A stretch of 64,000 nucleotides of DNA from Asticcacaulis sp. YBE204 (GCF_000495855.1 NZ_AWGF01000001.1:434001-498000); one strand, 5' to 3'; counted from the first letter of the stretch, positions 41,206 to 49,886 are shown. Translations and numbers: made by a program. The notes: generated from the letters alone by a model not told the origin.

Positions 41206-41427
41206 TTAAAGCCCCGCGACGGCGGCCAGATCGTTGAGCGTCACGGCGTCTTTCAGCTTTTCGCCGTCGACGATGTGGCCCAGGTCGGAATCGACCATGG
41301 CGACGAAGGAGATGACCGACAGGCTGTCCCAGTTGCCGATCTCGCGCACCTTTTCCTCACCGGTCAGACCGGTCGGATCGATCTCTAAGATTTCCGCTAC
41401 TGCGGCAAAGAAGGCAGGTTTATCCAT
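41206..41427 (-). CDS. Acyl carrier protein A (free-standing)
   Basis: 73 residues with the phosphopantetheine site DSLS (S35) in GNWDSLSVISF and the usual acidic four-helix character. It is not the housekeeping AcpP, which would sit beside fabD/fabG/fabF and has DSLD. GGAG ribosome site upstream. First gene of the leftward arm of the divergent cluster; likely carries the acyl group acted on by the neighbouring oxygenase or the KAS III enzymes across the 112-bp divergent promoter. Confidence 0.85.
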   Translation of the reverse strand: MDKPAFFAAVAEILEIDPTGLTGEEKVREIGNWDSLSVISFVAMVDSDLGHIVDGEKLKDAVTLNDLAAVAGL

Positions 41428-41442
41428 GACGATTTACTCTCC

Positions 41443-41476
41443 AAAGGCGACTGTTAAGAGAGATGGAATCGCCTTT
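41443..41476. promoter_or_regulatory. Inverted repeat in the divergent promoter of the acyl/nonulosonate cluster
   Basis: AAAGGCGA and TCGCCTTT, perfect 8-bp arms 18 bp apart, in the only intergenic stretch between the leftward ACP arm and the rightward KAS III arm. It could be an operator for a dimeric regulator or a leader hairpin; no regulator gene is in the cluster. Confidence 0.35.
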
Positions 41477-41539
41477 TCGTCAATATTTGCTTAAAACTTG
41501 ATAACTAAGGTTAACACCACGAATTTTAGTGGAGTCCAC

Positions 41540-42601
41540 ATGACCGACGGCGTGTTGCAGGGGGTATCGATCCGCGGCGTGCGCGCCTGCGTGCCCGCGC
41601 ACAGCCGGGGCATAGACGACCTGATTCCGGACGAGGCCGAACGCGCACGTCTGACGGGTTCGATCGGCGTCCTGTCGCGCCGTATTGCACCTGCGGGTGT
41701 CCTGACCTCGGACCTGTGCAGTCGTGCCGCCGAAAACCTGCTCGCCGATCTGGGTTGGGCGAAAGACAGCATCGACGTGCTGATCCTCGTCACGCAAAAT
41801 CCCGACTATGTGATCCCGGCGACGGCCTGCGTGCTGCAAACGCGACTGGGGCTCGGCAACTGTCTGGCCTTCGACATCAATCTCGGCTGTTCGGGCTATA
41901 CCTACGGCCTGTGGACGGCGGCCAGTTTGCTGAAAACCTTCACCGTCGCAGGCCGACCGGCGCGCGCCTTGTTGCTGGCCGGAGACGTCAGTTCGGCGCG
42001 GCTGCTGCCCGACGACCGCTCGACCGTGCCGCTGTTCGGCGATGCCGGTTCGGCTACGGCGCTGGAAATCGACGCCGAGGCCGACGACATCTACGGTGTA
42101 TTCGGCACGGACGGTTCCGGCGCGCCGCATATCCTGATCGAGGCTGGTGGCACCAAGATGCCGCTCATGCCGCCGAAAGAACCGTTATCGCCCGAAGACG
42201 CTGAGAAACTCTACAAGGCCGCGCGGTTGCACCTGAACGGCGCCGAGGTGTTCAATTTCACGCTCAAGGCCGTGCCGCCGCTGATGAAGGCGATCCTTGA
42301 ACGATCACAGGCGACGGTCGACGATATCGACTATGTCCTGTTCCATCAGGCCAATGCCTTCATGCTCAACCACCTGCGCAAGAAGTCCGGCCTGCCGGAA
42401 GCCAAGGTACCGGTGGCGATGGAAAGCTATGGCAATACGTCCTCGGCCTCGATCCCGCTGACGCTGTGCGCGTCATTGGCTGATGTGCTGGACGCGCCGA
42501 AACAGGTGGTCATGATGGGCTTCGGAGTCGGCTGGTCGTGGGGGGCGCTGAAACTGACCCTGAACCCCGCCGTGCGACCCGTCATCGACGAGTACACCTG
42601 A
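41540..42601 (+). CDS. 3-oxoacyl-ACP synthase III homologue A
   Basis: 353 residues from the ATG at 41540 (GGAG upstream). The thiolase-fold triad is complete: C117 (LGCSGY), H269 (FHQAN) and N299 (YGNTSSAS). The C-terminus GFGVGWSWGA is typical of accessory KAS III enzymes in glycan gene clusters rather than of housekeeping FabH. It would condense a CoA-bound starter with malonyl-ACP, or transfer an acyl group between carriers. The stop overlaps the Rieske gene by one base (TGATG). Confidence 0.88.
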   Translation: MTDGVLQGVSIRGVRACVPAHSRGIDDLIPDEAERARLTGSIGVLSRRIAPAGVLTSDLCSRAAENLLADLGWAKDSIDVLILVTQNPDYVIPATACVLQTRLGLGNCLAFDINLGCSGYTYGLWTAASLLKTFTVAGRPARALLLAGDVSSARLLPDDRSTVPLFGDAGSATALEIDAEADDIYGVFGTDGSGAPHILIEAGGTKMPLMPPKEPLSPEDAEKLYKAARLHLNGAEVFNFTLKAVPPLMKAILERSQATVDDIDYVLFHQANAFMLNHLRKKSGLPEAKVPVAMESYGNTSSASIPLTLCASLADVLDAPKQVVMMGFGVGWSWGALKLTLNPAVRPVIDEYT

Positions 42602-43689
42602 TGCAGATGGGCGCGGTCACCTCCGATCTCTATCACCGCGACGACGTGTTCGCGGCGGAGATGGACCGTGTCTTTCGCCCAAGCTGGCTGTGCGTCGGCT
42701 TTTCTGAAGACCTGAAAAATCCGAACGACTTCATCACCACGGACATCGGGCCGCACGGCATCGTCGTGCAGAACTTCAAGGGCGAATTGCGGGCGTTCCG
42801 GAACGTCTGTACCCACCGTTTTTCGCGGCTCCAGACCGAAGCCTGCGGCAATCGCCCCCTGACCTGCCCCTATCACGGTTGGACCTTCGGCAAGGACGGC
42901 GCACCGGTCGGTATTCCGTTCGAGCGGCAAAGCTTCGGTTTCACACCGGAGGAAAAGACGTCCCTGAGCCTCGATGCCTACCAAGTCGAAGTCGTTGGTA
43001 ACTTCGTCTTTGTACGGATGGAATTGGGCGGCATGAGCTTGCGCGACTATCTCGGCAGCTATTACGATATGCTGGCGCATCTGGGCGGACTATGCAGCGA
43101 CCGCGTCGAGAGCGAGCGTTTCGTGTGGTCGGGTAACTGGAAGCTGGCCATGGACAATGCCGCCGAGGCCTATCACGTGCCGCTGGTCCATGCCGATAAT
43201 TTCAGCCTGATCCTGCACAACGACCTCAGCATCACCACCGAAGGCGAACACGCGACGTCGACCGGAGAACTCAAGGAACGGTCGGTGAAATGGTGGGCCA
43301 ATGCTTGCCGCGCGCTGAAAATCGAGCGTTCTGATCAATGGCAGGGCTATATGAGCGCGGTCATTTTCCCGAACATCGTCCTGACCTTTTCCTACGGCGC
43401 CTTCCTGACGTTTCAGACCTTCGATCCGATCGATAAGGACCGTTTCACGATCAAGACGGCGGCCTGGATCGGCACCAATCGCGGCGGCGCGGCGCGCGCC
43501 CTGATCCACGACAATCTGCGTGAATTCACCGCCAGCGTCCGTGCCGACGACGAGCATATCATCGCTCAGGTGCATAAGGGCACGCGCGATACACCGACCC
43601 CGCGCCGCGCCGTTCTGGGCGCGATGGAGGCCGGTCCGGCACAGTTGCAGCGCGCCTATGCCGCTCGCATGAAAGGCGTGATCGCATGA
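42601..43689 (+). CDS. Rieske-type aromatic-ring-hydroxylating oxygenase alpha subunit homologue
   Basis: 362 residues. The Rieske [2Fe-2S] ligands are C70-x-H72 and C89-x2-H92 (CPYHGW), and the mononuclear iron site is in MDNAAEAYHVPLVH (H192, H197 with an acid further on). No beta subunit, ferredoxin or reductase gene is adjacent, so electrons must come from outside the cluster. Relatives act on quaternary amines, sterols, amino sugars (e.g. CMP-Neu5Ac hydroxylase has a Rieske centre) and aromatic rings. In this cluster, hydroxylation of the acyl chain or of the sugar is the natural guess. Overlaps both neighbours (TGATG and ATGA). Confidence 0.85.
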   Translation: MQMGAVTSDLYHRDDVFAAEMDRVFRPSWLCVGFSEDLKNPNDFITTDIGPHGIVVQNFKGELRAFRNVCTHRFSRLQTEACGNRPLTCPYHGWTFGKDGAPVGIPFERQSFGFTPEEKTSLSLDAYQVEVVGNFVFVRMELGGMSLRDYLGSYYDMLAHLGGLCSDRVESERFVWSGNWKLAMDNAAEAYHVPLVHADNFSLILHNDLSITTEGEHATSTGELKERSVKWWANACRALKIERSDQWQGYMSAVIFPNIVLTFSYGAFLTFQTFDPIDKDRFTIKTAAWIGTNRGGAARALIHDNLREFTASVRADDEHIIAQVHKGTRDTPTPRRAVLGAMEAGPAQLQRAYAARMKGVIA

Positions 43690-44480
43690 CCGACCTGACC
43701 CCGAATGCCGCCGTATCGCGCGAGCCATTTAACCCTCTGTCGCTCGAAGGTCGCACCATCCTCGTCACCGGCGCGACCAGCGGCATCGGTCAGGCGACGG
43801 CGGTCTATCTGTCGAAACTTGGTGCCCGGATCATCGCCACGGGCCGTGATGAAGTACGCCTGCAAACGACGCTCGACCAACTCTCCGGTGACAGCCATGT
43901 GGGAAGGACCTTCGACCTTAGTGAGGCCGACAGGATCGCCGCGTGGATGAAGCAGCTGTGCGCCGATCACGGACCGCTCAACGGATTGGCCCACTGTGCG
44001 GGTATCCAGACGACCCGTCCGCTTCAGGCGATCAATCTCGCCTATGTGACCGAGATGCTGAACGCCAATCTGGTAACGGCCTTCATGCTGCTTCAGGCGT
44101 TTCGGCTCAAAGCCTGCCACCACCCCAATGCCTCAGCGGTGCTGGTCTCCTCGTCCTCGGCGTTGAAATGCGCGCCGGGCAATTCGGTCTATGCGGCGTC
44201 GAAAGGCGGCATCATTTCCGCCACCAAGGGGCTCGGCGTCGAACTGATCCGCGACGGCATCCGCGTTAATGCGGTCGCCCCGGCCCTGGTCGATACGCCG
44301 ATGTCGGATCGTTTCAAATCCGTCCTGTCCGAGGACAATTTCCAGCGTGTGGTCGACATGCACCCGCTGGGCCTTGGGCAGCCCGACGATGTGGCGGGCG
44401 CGATTGCCTTCCTGCTCGCCGACACCTCGCGCTGGATCACCGGCTCCGTCATAACGGTCGATGGCGGGTTGCTGGCGTGA
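43686..44480 (+). CDS. Short-chain dehydrogenase/reductase A
   Basis: 264-residue NAD(P)-dependent SDR: cofactor loop TGATSGIG (28-35), HCAGIQ (NAG-equivalent), catalytic Y169 and K173 (YAASK), and the end WITGSVITVDGG. The glycine pattern and C-terminus are FabG-like, so a beta-ketoacyl-ACP reductase role is likely, matching the KAS III beside it. Start overlaps the Rieske stop by 4 bp. Confidence 0.87.
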   Translation: MTDLTPNAAVSREPFNPLSLEGRTILVTGATSGIGQATAVYLSKLGARIIATGRDEVRLQTTLDQLSGDSHVGRTFDLSEADRIAAWMKQLCADHGPLNGLAHCAGIQTTRPLQAINLAYVTEMLNANLVTAFMLLQAFRLKACHHPNASAVLVSSSSALKCAPGNSVYAASKGGIISATKGLGVELIRDGIRVNAVAPALVDTPMSDRFKSVLSEDNFQRVVDMHPLGLGQPDDVAGAIAFLLADTSRWITGSVITVDGGLLA

Positions 44481-45280
44481 CGCTCGTGGCCGAAAAATCA
44501 TCGCGCAAGATCAGCCTGTCGTACACGGACGGTTTGCAGGGCCGTGTCAGTTTCCTCGAAATGGGCCGTAAGGACGCACCCGTCGTGGTTTTGGTGCATG
44601 GCTTTGCAGCGGACCTTTTAACGTGGCAGTTCTGCCTGGTGCCGATGGCCGCAAAGTACCGCGTTATTGCGCTGGAACTGCCCGCGCATGGCAAGACCCA
44701 CGATGCCGCAGGCGATTGCAGCCTCAATTATATGGCCGACTGGCTTAATGAAACACTAGGCGTTCTGGGTGTCGAAGCCGCCCATATGGTCGGCCATTCG
44801 ATGGGTGGGCGTATCGCTCTGGCTCTGGCCGAAGCCAATCCGGAAAAAGTACTCAGTCTGTCGCTGATCGCTCCAGCGGGCATCGGCGGCGACTTCCGTC
44901 GCGAGGCTTTCGAGCGCTACCTGTCCGAAGGCAGCGAGGCCGCCGCCCATGCCGCTGCCATTCAATTGGTCGGCCCTGATAACGCCTCCTATGTGCCCGT
45001 CATGACGGCATCGCTGATCGCTGCTGCCACACCCGAACGCCGGGAGACCTTGCTGCGGTTTCTGCGCCGGATCGAGGCCGCGTCGGGTGACCTCGGCGTC
45101 TATGACTGGTCACAATTGCCTTGTCCGGTGACGGTGCTGTGGGGCGATCAGGACCGCGTTATTCCGTTGCCGGACGGCTTGCCCAACCTGTGCGTGATCG
45201 AAGGCGCGGGTCATGTGCCGCATATCGAGGCATCACGCCGCGTCACGTATCATATTCTGGAGTTCCTCAATGTCCTTTGA
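44477..45280 (+). CDS. Alpha/beta hydrolase (possible thioesterase or acyl hydrolase)
   Basis: 267 residues from a GTG overlapping the SDR stop (GTGA). Catalytic triad: S108 (VGHSMGG), an aspartate near 226 (WGDQDRVIP) and H246 (GAGHVPHIE); oxyanion HGFAAD. In this operon it may release the acyl chain from its carrier or hydrolyse an intermediate; the family covers many reactions. The 3' end overlaps the next ACP gene by 11 bp. Confidence 0.85.
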   Translation: MTLVAEKSSRKISLSYTDGLQGRVSFLEMGRKDAPVVVLVHGFAADLLTWQFCLVPMAAKYRVIALELPAHGKTHDAAGDCSLNYMADWLNETLGVLGVEAAHMVGHSMGGRIALALAEANPEKVLSLSLIAPAGIGGDFRREAFERYLSEGSEAAAHAAAIQLVGPDNASYVPVMTASLIAAATPERRETLLRFLRRIEAASGDLGVYDWSQLPCPVTVLWGDQDRVIPLPDGLPNLCVIEGAGHVPHIEASRRVTYHILEFLNVL

Positions 45281-45512
45281 CCTCGTCCGCACCGAGTTGA
45301 CGCAAATCCTGACGGATAAATCCGCGTCGGTGGTTGAGATCACCCCCGATACCGTCCTGCTCAACGGGCCGCTGGACATCGACAGCCTTGATCTGGCAAC
45401 GCTGGTGGTGACACTGGAAGAAGTCACGGGCTTGCAGCCGTTTCGCGAAGGGTTCGTCCTGTTTCATACAGCGGGTGAACTCGGGGCCTTGTTCACGAAG
45501 GCCGCTGGATGA
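45270..45512 (+). CDS. Acyl carrier protein B (free-standing)
   Basis: 80 residues, phosphopantetheine site DIDSLDL (S39). Low similarity to the first ACP, so the two probably serve different steps. The start lies within the hydrolase gene and the stop overlaps the ligase by 4 bp, giving strict translational coupling with the AMP ligase that likely loads it. Confidence 0.83.
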   Translation: MSFDLVRTELTQILTDKSASVVEITPDTVLLNGPLDIDSLDLATLVVTLEEVTGLQPFREGFVLFHTAGELGALFTKAAG

Positions 45513-46615
45513 GCCTCAGTCTCGACGCGCGTTTTGAACTGATCGAAGGTGGACAAGTGTTCACTGCCGCCGATCTGCGCGCGCGCGCCGAGACCACAAC
45601 ATCGCTAGCTATCGCTGAGGGTGATCAGCCGGTCGCCGATCTGATCGCCGCGTTGATTGCCACACAAGCTAATGGGACAGACCTGTTCGTTCAGCGTAAC
45701 TTCAGCGCCGATATTCCGGTTCCGGATCAATCCGGCCGTGTCTGGCTGCAAACTTCGGGCACGACCGGAACGCCGAAATGGGCGGGGCATGATCTTGCCA
45801 AACTGACGCAAAAAATCGCCGCCGGATCGGGCGCGAAAGCGCGCTGGCTGCTGACCTATCATCCTTTCAGCTTTGCCGGCGTGCAGGTTGTATTGTCAGC
45901 GCTGATCGGCGGCCATACCCTGATTGCGCCGCCGCTCAACGCCTCAGTGGGTGACATGGCCGTGCTGGCCGAGGTCACGCAACCGACCCACATTAGCGGA
46001 ACACCGACCTTCTGGCGGGCCTTCCTGATGGCGGCGCCGGACCTCGATCTCAAGGGCGTGACGCTGGGTGGGGAAGCCACGGATCAGGGCTTGCTCGATG
46101 CCTTGCGGACACGGTTCCCGAACGCCCATATCCGCCATATCTACGCCACGACCGAGGCCGGGGTGGTGTTTACGGTCAGCGACGGTAAGGCGGGATTCCC
46201 GGCGGCGTGGCTGAACGACACTCTGGCGATTACAGAGCACAATACGTTGAATGTTGATGGCCGCGATACGAACGATGCCGTGATCATTGACGATGATCGT
46301 GTCCTGTTTCGCGGGCGGCTGGATTCGATGGTCAATATCGGCGGGGTGAAGGTCTTTCCCGAAGAAGTCGAGGCGTATCTTCTCACCTGTCCGGTCGTGC
46401 GCGATGTGCGCATTTCCGCACGGCCAAATCCTATTACGGGTCACATCCTGACCGCCGAAATCGCACTCGATCTGTCAGCGGACGAAGGCGAGGTGAGAGC
46501 GCAAATCAAGGCGCATATCAACGCCTTGCCGCGCGCGCAGAGACCGGTCAGTCTCGCGTTCGTCGCGGCGATCCCGTACGGCGAAACCGGCAAGAAATCG
46601 AGGGCCGCATCATGA
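45509..46615 (+). CDS. Short AMP-dependent acyl ligase (ANL superfamily)
   Basis: 368 residues, much shorter than the usual 500-560. P-loop LQTSGTTGTPK (80-90), acid motif IYATTEAG, hinge GRLDSMVNIGGVKVFPEEVE and the catalytic lysine region near the C-terminus (TGKKSR) are intact; the part missing is most of the N-terminal subdomain. Compact ligases of this kind accompany free-standing ACPs in natural product and flagellin glycan clusters, where they adenylate a carboxylic acid and load it on the ACP. Position directly after an ACP gene supports that. Confidence 0.82.
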   Translation: MSLSLDARFELIEGGQVFTAADLRARAETTTSLAIAEGDQPVADLIAALIATQANGTDLFVQRNFSADIPVPDQSGRVWLQTSGTTGTPKWAGHDLAKLTQKIAAGSGAKARWLLTYHPFSFAGVQVVLSALIGGHTLIAPPLNASVGDMAVLAEVTQPTHISGTPTFWRAFLMAAPDLDLKGVTLGGEATDQGLLDALRTRFPNAHIRHIYATTEAGVVFTVSDGKAGFPAAWLNDTLAITEHNTLNVDGRDTNDAVIIDDDRVLFRGRLDSMVNIGGVKVFPEEVEAYLLTCPVVRDVRISARPNPITGHILTAEIALDLSADEGEVRAQIKAHINALPRAQRPVSLAFVAAIPYGETGKKSRAAS

Positions 46616-47343
46616 GTAAATGGGTGATCGTCAGCGGTGTCAGCCGGGGTCTGGGCCATGCCATTACTATGGATTTGCTGGCGGCGGGCTACGGTGTCGC
46701 GGGATGTTCGACGACCCTGAGCGACGAGGTCAAGGCACTGCAATCCGAATTTGGTTCGCGTTTTTTCTGGCAGGCGACCGATATGGGCGACAGCGACGCC
46801 ATAGAAGCCTTTGTTGCGACATCTATCGCGCATTCCGGCACCCCGCCGTGGGGCGTGGTCAACAACGCCGGCATGTCGGTCGAAGGCATTCTGTCCACCC
46901 TGCCGCTGGCCGATATCGAGCGCGTGTTACAGGTCAATCTGACCGGCGCGATTGCGCTTACCCGCGCCGCGCTGCGCCGGATGATGCGCACGCGCAAGCC
47001 GGGGCGGATCATCAATATTTCCTCGATCACCGGTTCGCGCGGCTATACGGGTCTCAGCGCTTATGCGGCGTCGAAAGCGGGCATGGACGGCTTCGGCCGC
47101 GCCCTGTCGCGCGAAGTCGGGCGGCTGGGGATCACCGTCAATTCCATTGCACCGGGCTATATGAAGACGGCCCTGTCTGCCGGGTTGGACGATAAGCAGC
47201 TCGATCAGATCGTCCGTCGCACGCCGCTCAATCGCCTGTGCGAGTTGAGCGATATTACACCGCTGGTGCGTTTTCTGCTGTCGGACGAAGCGGCCTTTAT
47301 CACCGGGCAAACCCTCACCGTAGACGGGGGGCTGACAAGCTGA
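46612..47343 (+). CDS. Short-chain dehydrogenase/reductase B, FabG-like 3-oxoacyl-ACP reductase
   Basis: 243 residues; cofactor loop SGVSRGLG (8-15), NNAG (84-87), S138, Y151 and K155 (YAASK), NSIAPGYMKT and end FITGQTLTVDGG. This is close to canonical FabG. Coupled by ATGA to the ligase and by TGATG to the next KAS III, it probably reduces the 3-oxoacyl product to a 3-hydroxyacyl group. Confidence 0.88.
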   Translation: MSKWVIVSGVSRGLGHAITMDLLAAGYGVAGCSTTLSDEVKALQSEFGSRFFWQATDMGDSDAIEAFVATSIAHSGTPPWGVVNNAGMSVEGILSTLPLADIERVLQVNLTGAIALTRAALRRMMRTRKPGRIINISSITGSRGYTGLSAYAASKAGMDGFGRALSREVGRLGITVNSIAPGYMKTALSAGLDDKQLDQIVRRTPLNRLCELSDITPLVRFLLSDEAAFITGQTLTVDGGLTS

Positions 47344-48344
47344 TGACGGCTTTCGCCATGACAGCTCCGGTTCTGCGCGGCGTGGTCACCGCCATGCCCG
47401 AAGCCGTGTCTGAAAACGCCGATCTGGCGCCGCAGTTCGGCAGCGACGTCATGGCCAAGATCATCACCGCCACCGGCATCGAGCGCCGGCCGGTCTCCAC
47501 GGCGCATACCGTGTCGGAACTGGCGGTCACCGCCGCTGAACACCTGATCACCACGCTCGACTGGGCGCGCGACTCCATCGACCTTTTGGTTGTCGTGACT
47601 CAAACGCCGGACTATCCGCTGCCGTCCACGGCCTGCGTCATTCAGAATAAACTCGGTCTGGGGTCGCAGACGGCGGCTTTCGATCTGGGGCTTGGCTGTT
47701 CGGGTTACGTGTACGGATTATCGGTGGTCAGCGCTCTGATGCAGGCCGGCACGATCCGCCGCGCCTTGCTGGTGACCGGCGACATGACGTCGCGCATGAT
47801 CTCTGACGACAACCGCGCGCTGGCACCCTTGTTCGGGGATGCGGTGTCGGTGACGGCTTTGGAGACAGGCGAAGCGACGGCGGCTTTCGATCTGGGCTCT
47901 GACGGTTCCGGCGCGCCCTATCTGATCTCGAAAACCGGTGGGCTGGCCGAACCGGGCACGCCGGAACTGTTCATGGACGGCACGCAGGTCATGGCCTTCT
48001 CGCTGCGTCAGGTCGCCCCGTCGATTGCGCGGGCTCTGACGACGGCGGGCAAGGACATTGGCGATATCGACCACGTCATCCTGCATCAGGCCAATGCCCT
48101 GATGCTGCGGACGCTGGGGCATAAGATCAAGGCGCGCGACGATCAGATGGTCTATGCGGTGCGCGATTACGGCAATACCTCTTCGGCCTCGATACCGCTG
48201 GCCCTGTGCGACTATCTGCCGAAACAGCCGCCCAAGGATCGCCTCAACCTGCTGCTGTGCGGGTTCGGGGTGGGCTGGTCGTGGTCGACCGCCGTGTGGT
48301 CGACCCCCGCGCCCTCTATCGCCGCCATCGTCCGGGTACCGTGA
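47343..48344 (+). CDS. 3-oxoacyl-ACP synthase III homologue B
   Basis: 333 residues with complete triad C119 (LGCSGY), H248 (LHQAN) and N278 (YGNTSSAS), and the same GFGVGWSW end as homologue A. The two are clearly paralogous but differ by a 20-residue insertion in A (around 205-230). Sits immediately before pseG with a TGATG overlap. Having two in one operon suggests two condensations or two different acyl starters. Confidence 0.88.
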   Translation: MTAFAMTAPVLRGVVTAMPEAVSENADLAPQFGSDVMAKIITATGIERRPVSTAHTVSELAVTAAEHLITTLDWARDSIDLLVVVTQTPDYPLPSTACVIQNKLGLGSQTAAFDLGLGCSGYVYGLSVVSALMQAGTIRRALLVTGDMTSRMISDDNRALAPLFGDAVSVTALETGEATAAFDLGSDGSGAPYLISKTGGLAEPGTPELFMDGTQVMAFSLRQVAPSIARALTTAGKDIGDIDHVILHQANALMLRTLGHKIKARDDQMVYAVRDYGNTSSASIPLALCDYLPKQPPKDRLNLLLCGFGVGWSWSTAVWSTPAPSIAAIVRVP

Positions 48345-49333
48345 TGCGGATGTGGGTGCGCACCGAAGCCTCGACGCGGATCGGCCTGGGGCATTTCATG
48401 CGCTGCTTCGCCATCGCCGAAGAGGCCTGCCACCACGAAATCGAGGTCGTGTTTCTGCTCAATGAAGCACCGAACGCGGCCATCGCGCGGTTGCAAACCA
48501 TCGGTGCGAAATGGCGTTGGATGGAGACGCGGATCGGGTCACCCGAAGACATCGTCGCGATCAAGACCGTCGTGCCGAAAGGCGATGTTTTGCTGCTCGA
48601 TTCCTACGCCTTTGACGCCGATAGCTATGATCGTCTGTCGGCGGACTATTATCTGGCGGTGATGGATGACCTCGCCGACGTCCGCCAGCTTAAAGCGCAT
48701 CTGATCGTCAACGCCGCCGGATCGGCGGTCGATCTGGCCTATGTCGACATCGCCCCGGAAGCGACCCTGTGCCTCGGTCCCGACTATGCGCAAATTCGCC
48801 GCGAGTTCCGCCGTCACTACCCCGCGCCGCGCCGCCCGCACATAGCCGTCATGTTCGGCGGCTCCGATCCCAAAGGCCTGACCGCGACTTGCGCCGAAGC
48901 TCTGCTGGAGTCCGCCCCGGCGATGGATATCCGCCTGATCGTCGGACCCGCCAATGCCAATGTCGATGCCCTGCGTCAGCTCTGTGCCGAGCGGGCGGGG
49001 CTCAAGCTCTATCTGTCGCCCGATAACGTCGCCGAAGTCCTGACCGGCGCCGAACTGGTCGTTACCGCCGCCGGTGGCAGCGTCGGTGAAATCGCCGCCA
49101 TGAACCTCGCCGCTCTGGTCATGGTTGTCGTCGATAATCAGGTCGCCGCGCTCACATCGTCACCCTTTCCAGTCCTCGACGCCCGCGATGGCTGGCCCGC
49201 CGACTTCGCCCTGACCATCGAGGCCCTGATGGGCGATGCCGATATGCGGCGCGAGATCGCCGCCCGCGCGCACGGCCTGATCGATGGCAAGGGCTGCGAA
49301 CGCATCATAAAGGCGATCCGATCTCATGGCTGA
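48344..49333 (+). CDS. pseG: UDP-2,4-diacetamido-2,4,6-trideoxy-beta-L-altropyranose hydrolase
   Basis: 329 residues. GT-B-like hydrolase that removes UDP to give the free 2,4-diacetamido sugar for nonulosonate synthase (PseI). The N-terminal motif GLGHFMRC places the catalytic histidine at H17, as in the Campylobacter enzyme, and the nucleotide-binding C-terminal part has AVMFGGSDPKGL and VTAAGGSVGEIAAMN. Caulobacter FlmD is the relative. Start overlaps the KAS III stop; the stop overlaps pseH by 8 bp. Confidence 0.9.
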   Translation: MRMWVRTEASTRIGLGHFMRCFAIAEEACHHEIEVVFLLNEAPNAAIARLQTIGAKWRWMETRIGSPEDIVAIKTVVPKGDVLLLDSYAFDADSYDRLSADYYLAVMDDLADVRQLKAHLIVNAAGSAVDLAYVDIAPEATLCLGPDYAQIRREFRRHYPAPRRPHIAVMFGGSDPKGLTATCAEALLESAPAMDIRLIVGPANANVDALRQLCAERAGLKLYLSPDNVAEVLTGAELVVTAAGGSVGEIAAMNLAALVMVVVDNQVAALTSSPFPVLDARDGWPADFALTIEALMGDADMRREIAARAHGLIDGKGCERIIKAIRSHG

Positions 49334-49886
49334 TTTCCTGTCCTATCGTCCGATCACGACCGACGACGCCAAACGCCTGCTCGATTGGCGCACGGCCCCG
49401 CACATCACGCGCTACATGCTGACCGACGTGCCCTACGATATCGAGCGGCAAAAGGCGTGGATCGAACGGTCTGAAGCGCGCGACGACTATCATCACCGAA
49501 TTATCCAGATCCACGGCAAGGACGTCGGCTTCTGCTCCCTGACCGTCACTGACAAAGCCAACCAGATCGGCGAGGTCGGGGTCTATATCGGCGACCCGGA
49601 GGTCCCCGTCGCCCTATCGATGTACAATTTCCTCGGCACGCTCAACCATGCCTTTTTTACGCTGAAGCTGCATAAGCTGGTCAATCACGTCGTTGACTGG
49701 AACGACCGGGTTATCCGCACTCAGGCCTTTATCGGCTATCGTCACGTTGGTGTTTTGAAGAACCATGCTTTGAAAGACGGCGTACGGCACGACCTGCATA
49801 TTTTCGAACAGGAGGCGTCCGAATGGGCCGCTTTCCGCAAAAAGTTTCGCGACACCCGTGATTGGGATGGCAACGAGACTATATAA
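49326..49886 (+). CDS. pseH: GNAT N-acyltransferase, PseH family
   Basis: 186 residues. PseH normally N-acetylates UDP-4-amino-4,6-dideoxy-beta-L-AltNAc at C4 using acetyl-CoA. GNAT landmarks are YRPITTDDAKRLLDWR at the start, the beta-4/beta-5 region IGEVGVYIGDP and the late KLVNHVVDWNDRVIRTQAFIGY helix. As it is coupled to an acyl-assembly operon, the donor here may be a longer or hydroxylated acyl group rather than acetyl. Last gene of the rightward arm. Confidence 0.87.
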   Translation: MADFLSYRPITTDDAKRLLDWRTAPHITRYMLTDVPYDIERQKAWIERSEARDDYHHRIIQIHGKDVGFCSLTVTDKANQIGEVGVYIGDPEVPVALSMYNFLGTLNHAFFTLKLHKLVNHVVDWNDRVIRTQAFIGYRHVGVLKNHALKDGVRHDLHIFEQEASEWAAFRKKFRDTRDWDGNETI

